Source: Desulfosarcinaceae bacterium
Lineage (GTDB): Bacteria > Desulfobacterota > Desulfobacteria > Desulfobacterales > Desulfosarcinaceae
Direction of reading: 5' to 3'
NCBI GenBank assembly: GCA_030066015.1
Contig: JASJCL010000012.1
Coordinates: 124,001 to 188,000, forward strand
DNA: 64,000 bases
The notes under the pieces were generated by a model. It saw only the letters and a program-made list of their open reading frames with translations, was not told the DNA's origin and ran no database searches. Every line of letters begins with the position of its first letter. The stretch's first letter is position 1. This document shows positions 42,402-50,766 of the stretch, one piece after another. The translations under genes and the position numbers were made by a program.

Positions 42402-43247
42402 TCACCCGGCGCCGGCGGACGGGCGGCATGCCGGCGATCCTGCGGTCCGCTGCTGGAACCAGTGGCGGGTGATCTCATCGGCCGGAAAGAGAGACTCAAT
42501 GCGCAGCTCCTGGGCGGTTACATCCAGGGGGGTGCCGAAGGTGGTGATGGTGGAGAAGAAGCTGACTGTCAGCCCCTTCTTCTCCATGGCGAAACGCAGG
42601 ATGGGCAGCTGCTGGTCGATGGGATCTTCGGTCGGAACATCGCCATTGCACAGCTGGGTCATCTCCTCATACAAGGTGAAAAGCGCTTCGTGTTGGGAGG
42701 CCAGCGCCTCTGCCTGCAGGCGATTGAGCATAAACCGCGCCACCATGTCCCAATTTTTGAACGCGCTGCGCAGTCCATCTTTGGCGAAGGTGAGGCGATA
42801 GATGTTGGGATAGCGGCGCAGGGCCGCCTCGCCGGCGAACCAGGCGACCGTCTCGTCGAAGGCGCTGTTGGTCATCAGGATCTCGTGGGCGCTGTCGACC
42901 GCCAGTGCTGGATAGGGCTCATGCGTGTCCAAGACGCGCCGCAGGGTCTGGTGAACGAGGGCCATCTGCGCACCGTTCAGGGGCGTATGGCCGAATTCCG
43001 GCGCGAAACCGGCCGCCGTCAACAGGGAATTGCGTTGTCGCAGGGGCAGATCCAATGCAGCGCCGAGCCGCAGCACCAGCTCCCGGCTGGGGTGTGAGCG
43101 GCCATTCTCCACAAAGCTCAGGTGCCGTGGGGAGACATCCACCAAGAGCGCCAGATCCATCTGGCTGATCTTTCTGCGAGCACGCCAGTAGCGCAACATC
43201 TCTCCCAGCGGCTTGCCCGCACCCATGGTCGGCATCACTGCATGCAT
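42402..43247 (-). CDS. XRE-family transcriptional regulator with MmyB-like ligand domain
   Basis: A 281-residue regulator. The N-terminal helix-turn-helix covers about residues 14-70 (LGEMLRYWRARRKISQMDLA then LSFVENGRSHPSRELVLRLG). The rest is the PAS-like MmyB domain, with ALAVDSAHEILMTNSAF and the fatty-acid-binding pocket type NIYRLTFAKDGLRSAFKNWD. Such proteins usually control a divergent gene; here the divergent gene is the broken DUF2834 locus (43334), so the original target may be lost. Confidence 0.92.
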   Translation of the reverse strand: MHAVMPTMGAGKPLGEMLRYWRARRKISQMDLALLVDVSPRHLSFVENGRSHPSRELVLRLGAALDLPLRQRNSLLTAAGFAPEFGHTPLNGAQMALVHQTLRRVLDTHEPYPALAVDSAHEILMTNSAFDETVAWFAGEAALRRYPNIYRLTFAKDGLRSAFKNWDMVARFMLNRLQAEALASQHEALFTLYEEMTQLCNGDVPTEDPIDQQLPILRFAMEKKGLTVSFFSTITTFGTPLDVTAQELRIESLFPADEITRHWFQQRTAGSPACRPSAGAG

Positions 43248-43333
43248 CGCTTATCTCCCGGGTAGTGGATTCGATTCCCCGGCGAGGATACAAAAGGAGC
43301 TCCCCAAATTCAACTGTCGCAAGCGGAGGGCAG

Positions 43334-43708
43334 ATGGCACGCGATAAACGCTTCTACCGGATCTGCGGTCTCATTGGCGCCATCGTCCCCTGGTGCTTCG
43401 CGGCCCCCTTCCTGGTGCGGACGGGCTTTAATCCGACCGTGCTGCGGCAAAGCCTCTTTGCCAACGGCGCGGCCGCCGGGTTTACGGCCGACCCGCTCAT
43501 CTCGGCTCTGGTGTTCTGGGTCTGATCTTATGACGATGCCAGGCGTCACGGCGTCACGCACTGGTGAGTGGTCCTGTTCGCCGGGGCCGTCGTGGGGTTG
43601 TCTTTGGCCCTGCCCCGCTATCTCTATCTGCGCCACGACGCCGAGGCCACCGTTCCTAGCATGCGGAATATTGGCAGTGTCGCCCCATATCTATTGACGG
43701 GACCCTGA
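43334..43708 (+). pseudogene. DUF2834 membrane protein gene with two in-frame TGA codons
   Basis: The ATG at 43334 (GGAGGG upstream) starts a DUF2834-type membrane protein (RFYRICGLIGAIVPWCFAAP, FANGAAAGFTADPLISALVFWV). The frame hits TGA at 43523-43525, but in the same frame homology continues as SYDDARRHGVTHW, hits a second TGA at 43565-43567, and goes on as VVLFAGAVVGLSLALPRYLYLR to a final stop at 43706-43708. DUF2834 proteins are continuous across both points. Two nonsense changes suggest a recent pseudogene; both are TGA, so readthrough or selenocysteine was considered but neither site is a known Sec position. Confidence 0.75.
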
Positions 43709-43746
43709 TCGCCTCAGGATGAACGCCGCGGCCCACTGGTCGACCA

Positions 43747-44133
43747 TCAGGCCAGCTTGGCCCCCCGTTCGACCAGCAGATCGCGCAGCACGGATCGGTG
43801 GCAGCGGGCCTCCGTCCGGCAGTAGCAGCCGATGGAGAGGTTGGTGGTGTGGCTGAGAGCGGCCAGCAGTTCGAGGATGCGGCGCGCATCGGGCCTGGCC
43901 ATCTCGGCGCGGTATCTACGCACGAAGGTCCGCCACGCCTTGTCGGTTGTCGCCGCCCGCCCCAGCTTCATCAACTCGGCTGTCGGCGCCACATTGGGCA
44001 GCCAGACATCGTAATAGTTGCGGCTGGCGAACGCGCTTTTGGGCACGCCCCTCGGCGGCCGCCGAACTGTGCCGATACGCAGCCCCTCCCTTTCCAGGCG
44101 ATCGCTTCCCAGTCGTACGATGCGGATCGTCAT
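43747..44133 (-). CDS. DUF488 family protein
   Basis: A 128-residue DUF488 protein. The N-terminus has the IGTVRRPPRGVPKSAFASRN block and NYYDVWLPNVAPTAELM; the C-terminus has SIGCYCRTEARCHRSVLRDL, the conserved cysteine/histidine site of the family. The biochemical role of DUF488 is unknown. GGAGACCG precedes the ATG. It lies between the DUF2834 remnant and the efflux operon, both apparently unrelated. Confidence 0.9.
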   Translation of the reverse strand: MTIRIVRLGSDRLEREGLRIGTVRRPPRGVPKSAFASRNYYDVWLPNVAPTAELMKLGRAATTDKAWRTFVRRYRAEMARPDARRILELLAALSHTTNLSIGCYCRTEARCHRSVLRDLLVERGAKLA

Positions 44134-44294
44134 CGGTCTCCTCCAATCCCCCAGATCTCACGGGAGGCCTTCCAGCGGTGTCGCTGTACAGCTCCATCAA
44201 TGGGACAGCATCCGCGAGAACGCTGCCAACGGTGGTCCAGCCGCCAGCGAAGAGGCGGCCCACCGCTGTTACCGAACCTGGGGCGTGCGCTGCA

Positions 44295-45629
44295 TTAACG
44301 CAGCACCTTGATCTGATCGCCGATCTCCAGTCCCTCCACCACCTCGATGGTGATGCCGTCCGAGAGCCCGGTCTGCAGCTCCCGCCGCTCGAAGCCGCCA
44401 TCGGGGGTGGCCACGAAAGCGTAGGTTTTCGCACCGTCGAATTCCAGGTTGCCCTCCTCCACTGCCAGCACCTGCTCGCGCTTGTCGAGGATGATGTCGG
44501 CGCTGGCGCTGTAGCCGGCGCGGATGAAGCGGCCTTGTTTGGGGGCCACGCGCGCTTCCACGGCGAACTGGATAGTGCCCTCCACCGACTTGCCCTTGGG
44601 GGCTATCTGCTCAATGGTGGCGGCAAAGGTCTCCCCCTCGATGGCGCCGATGGTGAGGCGCAGATCCATCCCCGGGCGGATCTTGCCGATGTCGGTCTCG
44701 TCGATCTGTCCCTTGAACACCATGTCGCCCATGTCGGCCACCACGGCGATGGTGGTGCCCGGGTTCTGGGGGTTGCTCTCGATGATGTGGGTGCCCGTCT
44801 TGACGGGAATCTCCAGGACCATCCCCTCGATGGTCGAGCGGATCAGGGTGTTGCTCTCGTCGGCCATCTCGGCCGTCTCGCCCTCACGAACCAATTGGAG
44901 GTGGCGCTCAGCAGCGGCCAGGGCTTCGGCAGCCTGTCGGCGGTCCATCTCCGCCCGTTGGAACGCGCGCTCGGCGGCTTCGATGGTCTCCTCGCGAATG
45001 AGGCGCAGCATGTCCTGGGCCCGTCGATGGGCCTCGACGGCCTGATCCAACAGGTGCTTTTTGTCCTGGAGCTGGGAGGCCGTGGCGATCTTCTGCTCGA
45101 AGAGTGCTTTCTCGCGACGATAGGTTTCACCGGCGTCGGCCAGGGCCAGAGCCGCGGCTTTTTCATCCGCCACCGCCTGGCGCAGCTTGATCAGGTGGGG
45201 CGATTCGGTATCGGTGAGCAGGGCGCCCTGCTTCAGGGTCCGCTCGAAATCGCGCTTCTCGCGCCGCCAGGTCTGTTCGGCATCCTCGCGGCTGATCCGC
45301 GCCCGTGCCAGGCGGGCCTCGGCCTCGTTGACCTGGATGAGATTGGGCGTGATGCGGATGGTGGCCAATATCTCCCCCATCTGGACCACCTGCCCCTCCG
45401 AAACCGAAATGGTCTCGATGATGCCCGAGACCTGGGACTTGATCTCGATCTCTTTGCGGGGCTGAACGGACCCCGTGGCCACGATCTTCTTGAAGATGTC
45501 GGTGACCTGGGGCAAAGTGGTGCGCACCGCTTCTGCCCGTGGCCGCGATCTCTGGAAGAGAAACAGAAAGGTGCCGATGAAGGTGGCCACTATTACCAAG
45601 GCCATCAGAATCGTGACTGCTTTTTTCAT
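44295..45629 (-). CDS. HlyD/MacA-type periplasmic adaptor subunit
   Basis: Membrane-fusion protein linking an inner-membrane ABC exporter to an outer-membrane channel. A single N-terminal membrane helix (KAVTILMALVIVATFIGTFL) is followed by a lipoyl-like half (GSVQPRKEIEIKSQVSGIIE), a long coiled-coil hairpin (about residues 85-215, rich in REDAEQTWRREKRDFERTLK-like heptads), the second lipoyl half (SNTLIRSTIEGMVLEIPVKT) and beta-barrel. The ATG at 45629 gives 444 residues. It is the last gene of the ATPase-permease-permease-adaptor operon. Confidence 0.93.
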   Translation of the reverse strand: MKKAVTILMALVIVATFIGTFLFLFQRSRPRAEAVRTTLPQVTDIFKKIVATGSVQPRKEIEIKSQVSGIIETISVSEGQVVQMGEILATIRITPNLIQVNEAEARLARARISREDAEQTWRREKRDFERTLKQGALLTDTESPHLIKLRQAVADEKAAALALADAGETYRREKALFEQKIATASQLQDKKHLLDQAVEAHRRAQDMLRLIREETIEAAERAFQRAEMDRRQAAEALAAAERHLQLVREGETAEMADESNTLIRSTIEGMVLEIPVKTGTHIIESNPQNPGTTIAVVADMGDMVFKGQIDETDIGKIRPGMDLRLTIGAIEGETFAATIEQIAPKGKSVEGTIQFAVEARVAPKQGRFIRAGYSASADIILDKREQVLAVEEGNLEFDGAKTYAFVATPDGGFERRELQTGLSDGITIEVVEGLEIGDQIKVLR

Positions 45630-45661
45630 AAGGTCTCGTCTCGGATGTGACTGCAAAATGG

Positions 45662-46951
45662 CTACAATTCATACCGCAGGGCTTCCACAGGCCGGATACG
45701 CGCGGCCCGGTAGGCGGGCAGCAAGCTGGCCAGTGCGCCGGAGAGCATGAGGGCCAACAGGGCCAGGAGGGCGACGGAAAGATCAACCCCTGGATTGCGG
45801 AACATCTGGGCGCGGACACCCATCAGCGCCATTGCCCTGTTGACCAGCGCCAGCGTACCGACCCCGGCCACCAGCCCCAGGTAGCCGCTGCAGGCGGTCA
45901 GCAGCACCGTCTCCACCATCACCTGGCGGATGATGTCCCCTGGCGTGGCGCCCACGGCCCGCTTGATGCCGATTTCGGCGGTGCGCTCTTTGACCGCGAT
46001 CAACATAATGTTGGAAACCCCGATCACCCCGGCCACCAGGGTAAACAGGCCCACAAACCAGATCAGAAAGCGAATCCCGACGAAGAGGCTCTGGATCTTC
46101 TTGAATTCGGTTTCCATGTTCCAGTGGCCGAAGGCCCGACGATCGTCGGGGGCCACCTGGTGCCGGCGGGCCATCATGGTCACCAGCTTCTCTTTGACGG
46201 CGGTGGCAGACGCACCCGACCGGGCCGTCAGCGAGAAGTAGCCCACCACATCGCCCCAGTTGAAGAGCTGTTGGAAAGTGGTCAACGGCAGGAAAATCGC
46301 CTTGGCGTCCTCCTTCTCGTCGCGTTCATTGGGGTGGGTGAAGCGAAAGACGCCCACTACCTGGAAGGAAACCCCATTCACGCGGATGTAGCGGCCCACC
46401 GGATCCACCCCCGAATCGAAGAGCAGCTCCTCGGCCCGATAGCCGATCACCGCCACCTTGCGCTTTTCGCGGATATCGCGCTGATTGAGAAAGCGCCCGC
46501 GCTGGATCCGCATCAGGCGGATGTGTTGAATGGCCGGGTAGTCGCCGTAAATGGTGACGGTGGCCTTGCGATCCTCATAGACCACGTTGTTGCCCCCCGC
46601 CTCTGCGCCCCGGATGCGGCCCCGGGGGGCGAGGTGCTCGATCTCAGGGATATTTCGGCGCAGGGCCTGGATGTCACTGTTGCGAAAGTGGAAGCGACGG
46701 CCGCGGGGCAGCCCTTGGTAGGGTTTGGTGGTGGTGCGCGTCCAAATAAAAACGCTGTTGGTGGCCAGGCTGCCGAAGCTCTCGTAGGCACCGCTCTGCA
46801 GACCGTTGCCCACCCCCACCAGGACGATGATCATGTATACCCCCCAGCAGACGCCGAAGGCCGTCAACGCCGAGCGCAGTTTGTTCTGCCGCAGGGTGAA
46901 GAGAGTTTCTCGCAATCCGTCCAAATCGATGAAGGGTCTTCGCATCGTCAT
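45662..46951 (-). CDS. ABC transporter permease, MacB/FtsX type (second)
   Basis: A 429-residue permease with one N-terminal helix (LTAFGVCWGVYMIIVLVGVG), a large periplasmic MacB_PCD domain (about residues 50-270) and three C-terminal FtsX helices, including RFLIWFVGLFTLVAGVIGVS and the cytoplasmic KERTAEIGIKRAVGATPGDI. There is no ATPase domain, which is on a separate gene. The ATG at 46951 (or 46945) starts nine bases after the stop of the other permease gene. The two permeases are homologous but clearly diverged. Confidence 0.93.
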   Translation of the reverse strand: MTMRRPFIDLDGLRETLFTLRQNKLRSALTAFGVCWGVYMIIVLVGVGNGLQSGAYESFGSLATNSVFIWTRTTTKPYQGLPRGRRFHFRNSDIQALRRNIPEIEHLAPRGRIRGAEAGGNNVVYEDRKATVTIYGDYPAIQHIRLMRIQRGRFLNQRDIREKRKVAVIGYRAEELLFDSGVDPVGRYIRVNGVSFQVVGVFRFTHPNERDEKEDAKAIFLPLTTFQQLFNWGDVVGYFSLTARSGASATAVKEKLVTMMARRHQVAPDDRRAFGHWNMETEFKKIQSLFVGIRFLIWFVGLFTLVAGVIGVSNIMLIAVKERTAEIGIKRAVGATPGDIIRQVMVETVLLTACSGYLGLVAGVGTLALVNRAMALMGVRAQMFRNPGVDLSVALLALLALMLSGALASLLPAYRAARIRPVEALRYEL

Positions 46952-46959
46952 CAATCGCT

Positions 46960-48195
46960 CTACTCGTCCCGCAGGGCCTCCACCGGACGGATCACGGCCG
47001 CTCGCCGAGCAGGAAAGATGCCCGCCAGGGTGCCGCAGACCACCAGCAGTCCCATGGCGCCGAAGGCCACCCACAGGTTGACGGCGGGGTTGTGGAAGTA
47101 GTCGACATCCCGTATCAGGCGCGCCGCCACTTCGAGCGCACCGATCCCCGCCACCAGTCCCAGGTAGCCGAATACCACCGTGGTCAGGATCGCTTCGGTG
47201 AGGATCATATCGATGATGGCCCTGGGCGTCGCTCCCAGTGCTTTACGGATGCCGATCTCCCGTGTGCGCTCCTTGACCGTGATCAGCATGATATTGGAGA
47301 TCCCCACGATGCCGGCCACAATGCTGCCGATGCCGACCAGCCAGATGAAGGTGCGAATGTTGGCGAAGAGGGTCATGTAGCGCGTATACTCCTCGAAGGT
47401 GTTATGGATGAACACCGCGCGCTCGTCTTCGGCATCGAAGCGGAGGCGGGCCGCCAGTCTCGTCAGCAGCGCTTTTTCCACCGCCTGTGACGCCGCCATG
47501 TCGTCGGCAGCAATGGTGAACGCCATGTTGTGAATGCGGTCATCGCCGGTATAAACCCGTTGCAGGGTGGCAAGGGGGATGTAGATCGTCTCCTCCTGAC
47601 GGTCGTCACCGGGATCGTGGAAAACGCCGACCACCTGGAAGGCCACCCCGTTGATGGTCATGAACTGGCCGATGATGGGGGTGTCACCGAAGAGCTCACG
47701 CGCCACCATCTTGCCGATGATGGCCGTTTTGCGGATCTCGGTGCTGTCGCGGGGGTTGAGGGGCCGTCCCTGCAAGAGACGCAGATTTTCGATGGCCTGA
47801 AAATCGGCGTGAACCCCCACCACGTCAAAGCGCGACGCCTTGTCGCCGAAGCGAATCGTCTTGTCGCCCCAGAGATAGAGCCGCGCCGAGCTCAGCTCCA
47901 CCGCCCTCAGGTGGGTCTTCAGATCGGAATGATCCGGGTTGCGCAATTGTATATGCCGGCCCTGCCGCAAGCCGTGATGGGCCAGGCTGGTCTGCCCAGG
48001 ATACACCCATAGGCTGTTCACCGCGTCTTCGGCGAAGGCTCGGCGGACCCCGTTCTCCAGCCCGTAACCAGCGCCAAGCAGTACCACCAGCATGAAAATG
48101 CCCCAGGAGACGGCAAACCCCGTCAGCAGCACCCGCAGCTTATGACTGCGGATGTTGTGAAGAATCTCGCCCATGCGGTCCCCGAAGCCCCCCAT
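46960..48195 (-). CDS. ABC transporter permease, MacB/FtsX type (first)
   Basis: A 411-residue permease of the same build as its downstream neighbour: N-terminal helix in LTGFAVSWGIFMLVVLLGAG, periplasmic domain (about 50-260), and FtsX helices with FIWLVGIGSIVAGIVGISNI and KERTREIGIRKALGATPRAI. Its ATG at 48195 overlaps the ATPase stop by one base. The pair could form a heterodimeric transporter driven by one ATPase, instead of the MacB homodimer. Confidence 0.93.
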   Translation of the reverse strand: MGGFGDRMGEILHNIRSHKLRVLLTGFAVSWGIFMLVVLLGAGYGLENGVRRAFAEDAVNSLWVYPGQTSLAHHGLRQGRHIQLRNPDHSDLKTHLRAVELSSARLYLWGDKTIRFGDKASRFDVVGVHADFQAIENLRLLQGRPLNPRDSTEIRKTAIIGKMVARELFGDTPIIGQFMTINGVAFQVVGVFHDPGDDRQEETIYIPLATLQRVYTGDDRIHNMAFTIAADDMAASQAVEKALLTRLAARLRFDAEDERAVFIHNTFEEYTRYMTLFANIRTFIWLVGIGSIVAGIVGISNIMLITVKERTREIGIRKALGATPRAIIDMILTEAILTTVVFGYLGLVAGIGALEVAARLIRDVDYFHNPAVNLWVAFGAMGLLVVCGTLAGIFPARRAAVIRPVEALRDE

Positions 48196-48923
48196 CAGCC
48201 GACGCTCCCCAGGGATGCCGGTCGATGGGCGGGAGAGCCGAACCGAGCGCCGGTGCCATCGTCGGGAACGATGATGCCGTCACGGATTCGCACCACGCGG
48301 TCGGTCATGGCGGCGATCTCGCTTTCATGGGTGATGACGACGATGGTGACCCCGTCCGCATGGATGCCCTGCAGGACCTGCATCACCTCGCGAGAAGTGG
48401 TGCTGTCCAGGGCGCCGGTGGGCTCGTCGGCCAGGATCACGGCCGGTCGGGTGATCAGCGCCCGCGCGATGGCCACCCGCTGCTTCTGGCCACCAGAGAG
48501 CTCGTTGGGCAGGTGGTGGGCCCAATCGGCCAGGCCCATCTTCTCCAGGTATTGCATGGCCACAGCGTTGCGCTTTTTCTTCCCCACCTTCTGATAGAAG
48601 AGGGGCAGGGCCACATTCTCCTGGGCGTTTTTAAACGGAATCAAATTGAAGGATTGAAAAACGAATCCCAGGTGGCGGTTGCGCAGCCGGGCGGCGCGCT
48701 TCTCCGACAGTTCCCAGATCCGATCTCCGCCCAGAACGTAGTCGCCGCGATCAAACGTGTCGAGCAGCCCCAGTATGTTGAGCAGGGTGGACTTGCCCGA
48801 ACCGCTGGCCCCCATGACGGCCACGAACTCACCGCTCTCGATGGTCAGGTCGATCCCCTTGAGTACCTCCAGGCGGTTCGGCCCCATGGGGTAGGACTTA
48901 TACAACTGGGAGACCGCTATCAT
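48195..48923 (-). CDS. ABC transporter ATP-binding protein, MacB/LolD type
   Basis: A 242-residue ATPase with Walker A GASGSGKSTLLN (about residue 40), Q-loop FVFQSFNLIPF, signature LSGGQKQRVAIARAL (about 140), Walker B VILADEPTGALD and H-loop THESE. It belongs to the MacB/LolD/FtsE class that works with FtsX-type permeases. AGAGGGGACG precedes the ATG. It is the first gene of the four-gene export operon, followed by the two permeases and the adaptor. A TolC-like channel is not in the window. Confidence 0.95.
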   Translation of the reverse strand: MIAVSQLYKSYPMGPNRLEVLKGIDLTIESGEFVAVMGASGSGKSTLLNILGLLDTFDRGDYVLGGDRIWELSEKRAARLRNRHLGFVFQSFNLIPFKNAQENVALPLFYQKVGKKKRNAVAMQYLEKMGLADWAHHLPNELSGGQKQRVAIARALITRPAVILADEPTGALDSTTSREVMQVLQGIHADGVTIVVITHESEIAAMTDRVVRIRDGIIVPDDGTGARFGSPAHRPASLGSVG

Positions 48924-48986
48924 CTCGTCCCCTCTCTGAGAGTGTCCTCGCCCATCGATCCCTGCCGCCGCTGCCCAATGGCGCTG

Positions 48987-49841
48987 TCACGCCGTTTGCA
49001 GCAGCTGTCCCACCGCTTCACGGTCCTCCGCGGAAAGTCCAAACGCGAAGATGTCGAGATCTTCGCGCATATGCTGCTCAGAACAGGTTCCGGTGAGCGG
49101 CACGATACCGATGTGGCTGAGATAGCGGAAGAAAATCTGCGCCGCGGTTTTTCGATATTTGTGCGCCATCTGGCATAGGCTGCGACTGTCAAGAATGTGG
49201 GGGTTGGCGGTAAGGGTCCAGAAACTTTGGTATACGATACGCTGTCGGACGCACCATCGACGCAGCGCCGCATCATAGTCCGTTGCCGGGTAGAACCGAT
49301 TTTGCACCACCGCGGGCTTCACTTGGGCGTCGTCGTAGAGCGCGCGGAGGAGATCCAGGTGGTAGCAATTGCTGATACCCAATTGGCGTGCGCCGCCGGT
49401 TTGATGGATCTCCTCCAAGGCGCGCCACGCCCGCATGAGGCGTGCATAGGGTGCCAGCGGGGAGTGCAGGATGAGCGAGTCCACATAATCTGTTTGCAGG
49501 TTGTGTTGCGATGTTGCGAAGGATTGGGCGACCTGCTGCTCAATCGGCGCGGTGCCGTCGTAGGGCACTTGGCGGGAATCCTGACCGGCATGGGGCGAAA
49601 ATTTCGTCTGGAGGAAGATGTCCGCCCGGCGGATGCCATCCGCTGCCAGCCGTTGGAGCGCCGTGCCCACCAGATCCTCTCGATAATGTTTGGGCTGACA
49701 GGCGGTGTCGAGCCCGTTGAATCCGGCGCGCACGGCCATTACGACCAGATCCGCTGTGCGCTCCTCTTTCCACGCCGTGCCGTAGATGATGCCGGGCATG
49801 TCGACGCCCGCGGTCGTAGTGACCCATTTCTGATCTGCCAT
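48987..49841 (-). CDS. Aldo/keto reductase
   Basis: A 284-residue NADPH-dependent reductase of the AKR superfamily. The tetrad is visible: Asp in FNGLDTACQPKHY (with the Tyr of KHY), Lys in FLQTKFSPHAG and His in SLILHSPLAPY. The spacing between Asp and Tyr is longer than in most AKRs because of QPKH. Also seen are QLGISNCYHLDLL and the C-terminal KTAAQIFFRYLSHIGIVPLT. The ATG at 49841 is chosen; the frame is open upstream. The substrate is unknown. Confidence 0.9.
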   Translation of the reverse strand: MADQKWVTTTAGVDMPGIIYGTAWKEERTADLVVMAVRAGFNGLDTACQPKHYREDLVGTALQRLAADGIRRADIFLQTKFSPHAGQDSRQVPYDGTAPIEQQVAQSFATSQHNLQTDYVDSLILHSPLAPYARLMRAWRALEEIHQTGGARQLGISNCYHLDLLRALYDDAQVKPAVVQNRFYPATDYDAALRRWCVRQRIVYQSFWTLTANPHILDSRSLCQMAHKYRKTAAQIFFRYLSHIGIVPLTGTCSEQHMREDLDIFAFGLSAEDREAVGQLLQTA

Positions 49842-50198
49842 GAGGGGTATCCCTGTGCGAAATTGCGGTTGCGGCGGACAACTTCGATCCCTTTTAGCAC
49901 GTTCCGATGGCGGAAGGAAAACGGCGGATGTGAAGGACAAGTGCCTGGTCCGGCAACCGGATGCCGCCGTAAGGTCATAACAGCAGTTTCCCGAAATCCC
50001 AAAGGTGAATATTCCCCTTCGGTCCGGCAGGTATCCTGCTCACGGCGTCGAGATGACGGGGCCGGGTGCCCCGTGGTGATGCTCGGGGGGTCGCCCGCTC
50101 TCTTCAGCAAGATCGCCGTCGGACGCATGCCGACCGGCCCCGTACGGTGACGGATGGAGCGTCTCCAGTCGTAGAATCCGGCCTTGCGGTCCATCGAT
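49842..50198. other. Intergenic stretch, no gene seen
   Basis: About 357 bases upstream of the aldo/keto reductase and behind the GNAT gene. A small hairpin (ACGGGG 50056-50061, CCCCGT 50069-50074) is present. No gene, repeat or riboswitch was recognised. Confidence 0.5.
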
Positions 50199-50756
50199 CT
50201 ATCCGGGCGACCGCGCCAGGTACCCCTCGCGATCGATGGTGTAATACCGCTCGCCGAGATACCACTCGGCCCCTGCTGGCACCCGATCGATGATGCCACG
50301 GTAGGAAAGGCCGATCTTCTCCAGGACACGGATGGAAGCGCGGTTGCCGGGTTTGACGCCGGCGACGATTTGGTCCAACGCCAACGCTTCGAAGCCATAG
50401 GTCAAAACAGCCCCGGCGGCCTCGCTGGCGTAGCCCTGCTCCCAATAGGCCGGCGATACACCATAGAAGATCTCCATCTGGTCGGGATAGGCATCGAAGG
50501 GCTGCAGTCCGCACCAACCGATAATGCAGCGGTTCCTGCGAAGCGTGAGGGCGAAGTTGGTCCCGATGAAGCGATTTCGTCGGTTGTGGGCGTCCCGCTC
50601 GATGAACCTGGCGATAAGCCGCTCGCAATCGGCCAGTTCGGGCACCGCCTCGGGGAGATAGGTGAAGATGCGCGGATCGCTGAGGGCCCGGGTAAGGGCG
50701 GGCGCATCCTCGGCTGCGAAGCTGCGGAGCGTGAGACGGGGGGTGATCAGTTGCAT
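50199..50756 (-). CDS. GNAT-family N-acetyltransferase, RimJ/RimL type
   Basis: A 185-residue acetyltransferase. The N-terminus MQLITPRLTLRSFAAEDAPA is typical of RimJ/RimL proteins. Motif A is EIFYGVSPAYWEQGYASEAA (about residues 95-115), then FEALALDQIVAGVKPGNRAS and SIRVLEKIGLSYRGI. Such proteins modify ribosomal protein N-termini or small molecules; the real target is unknown. No clear ribosome-binding site is seen. It is separated from the barrel-like protein gene upstream by ten bases, so the two may be transcribed together. Confidence 0.9.
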   Translation of the reverse strand: MQLITPRLTLRSFAAEDAPALTRALSDPRIFTYLPEAVPELADCERLIARFIERDAHNRRNRFIGTNFALTLRRNRCIIGWCGLQPFDAYPDQMEIFYGVSPAYWEQGYASEAAGAVLTYGFEALALDQIVAGVKPGNRASIRVLEKIGLSYRGIIDRVPAGAEWYLGERYYTIDREGYLARSPG

Positions 50757-50766
50757 GGGTGGATAC

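Noticed and set aside
43523-43567. Selenocysteine codons in the DUF2834 gene
   Set aside because: Not accepted as the main call because the positions are inside or next to membrane segments with no known Sec function and two TGA codons would both need recoding; kept as an alternative in the findings.
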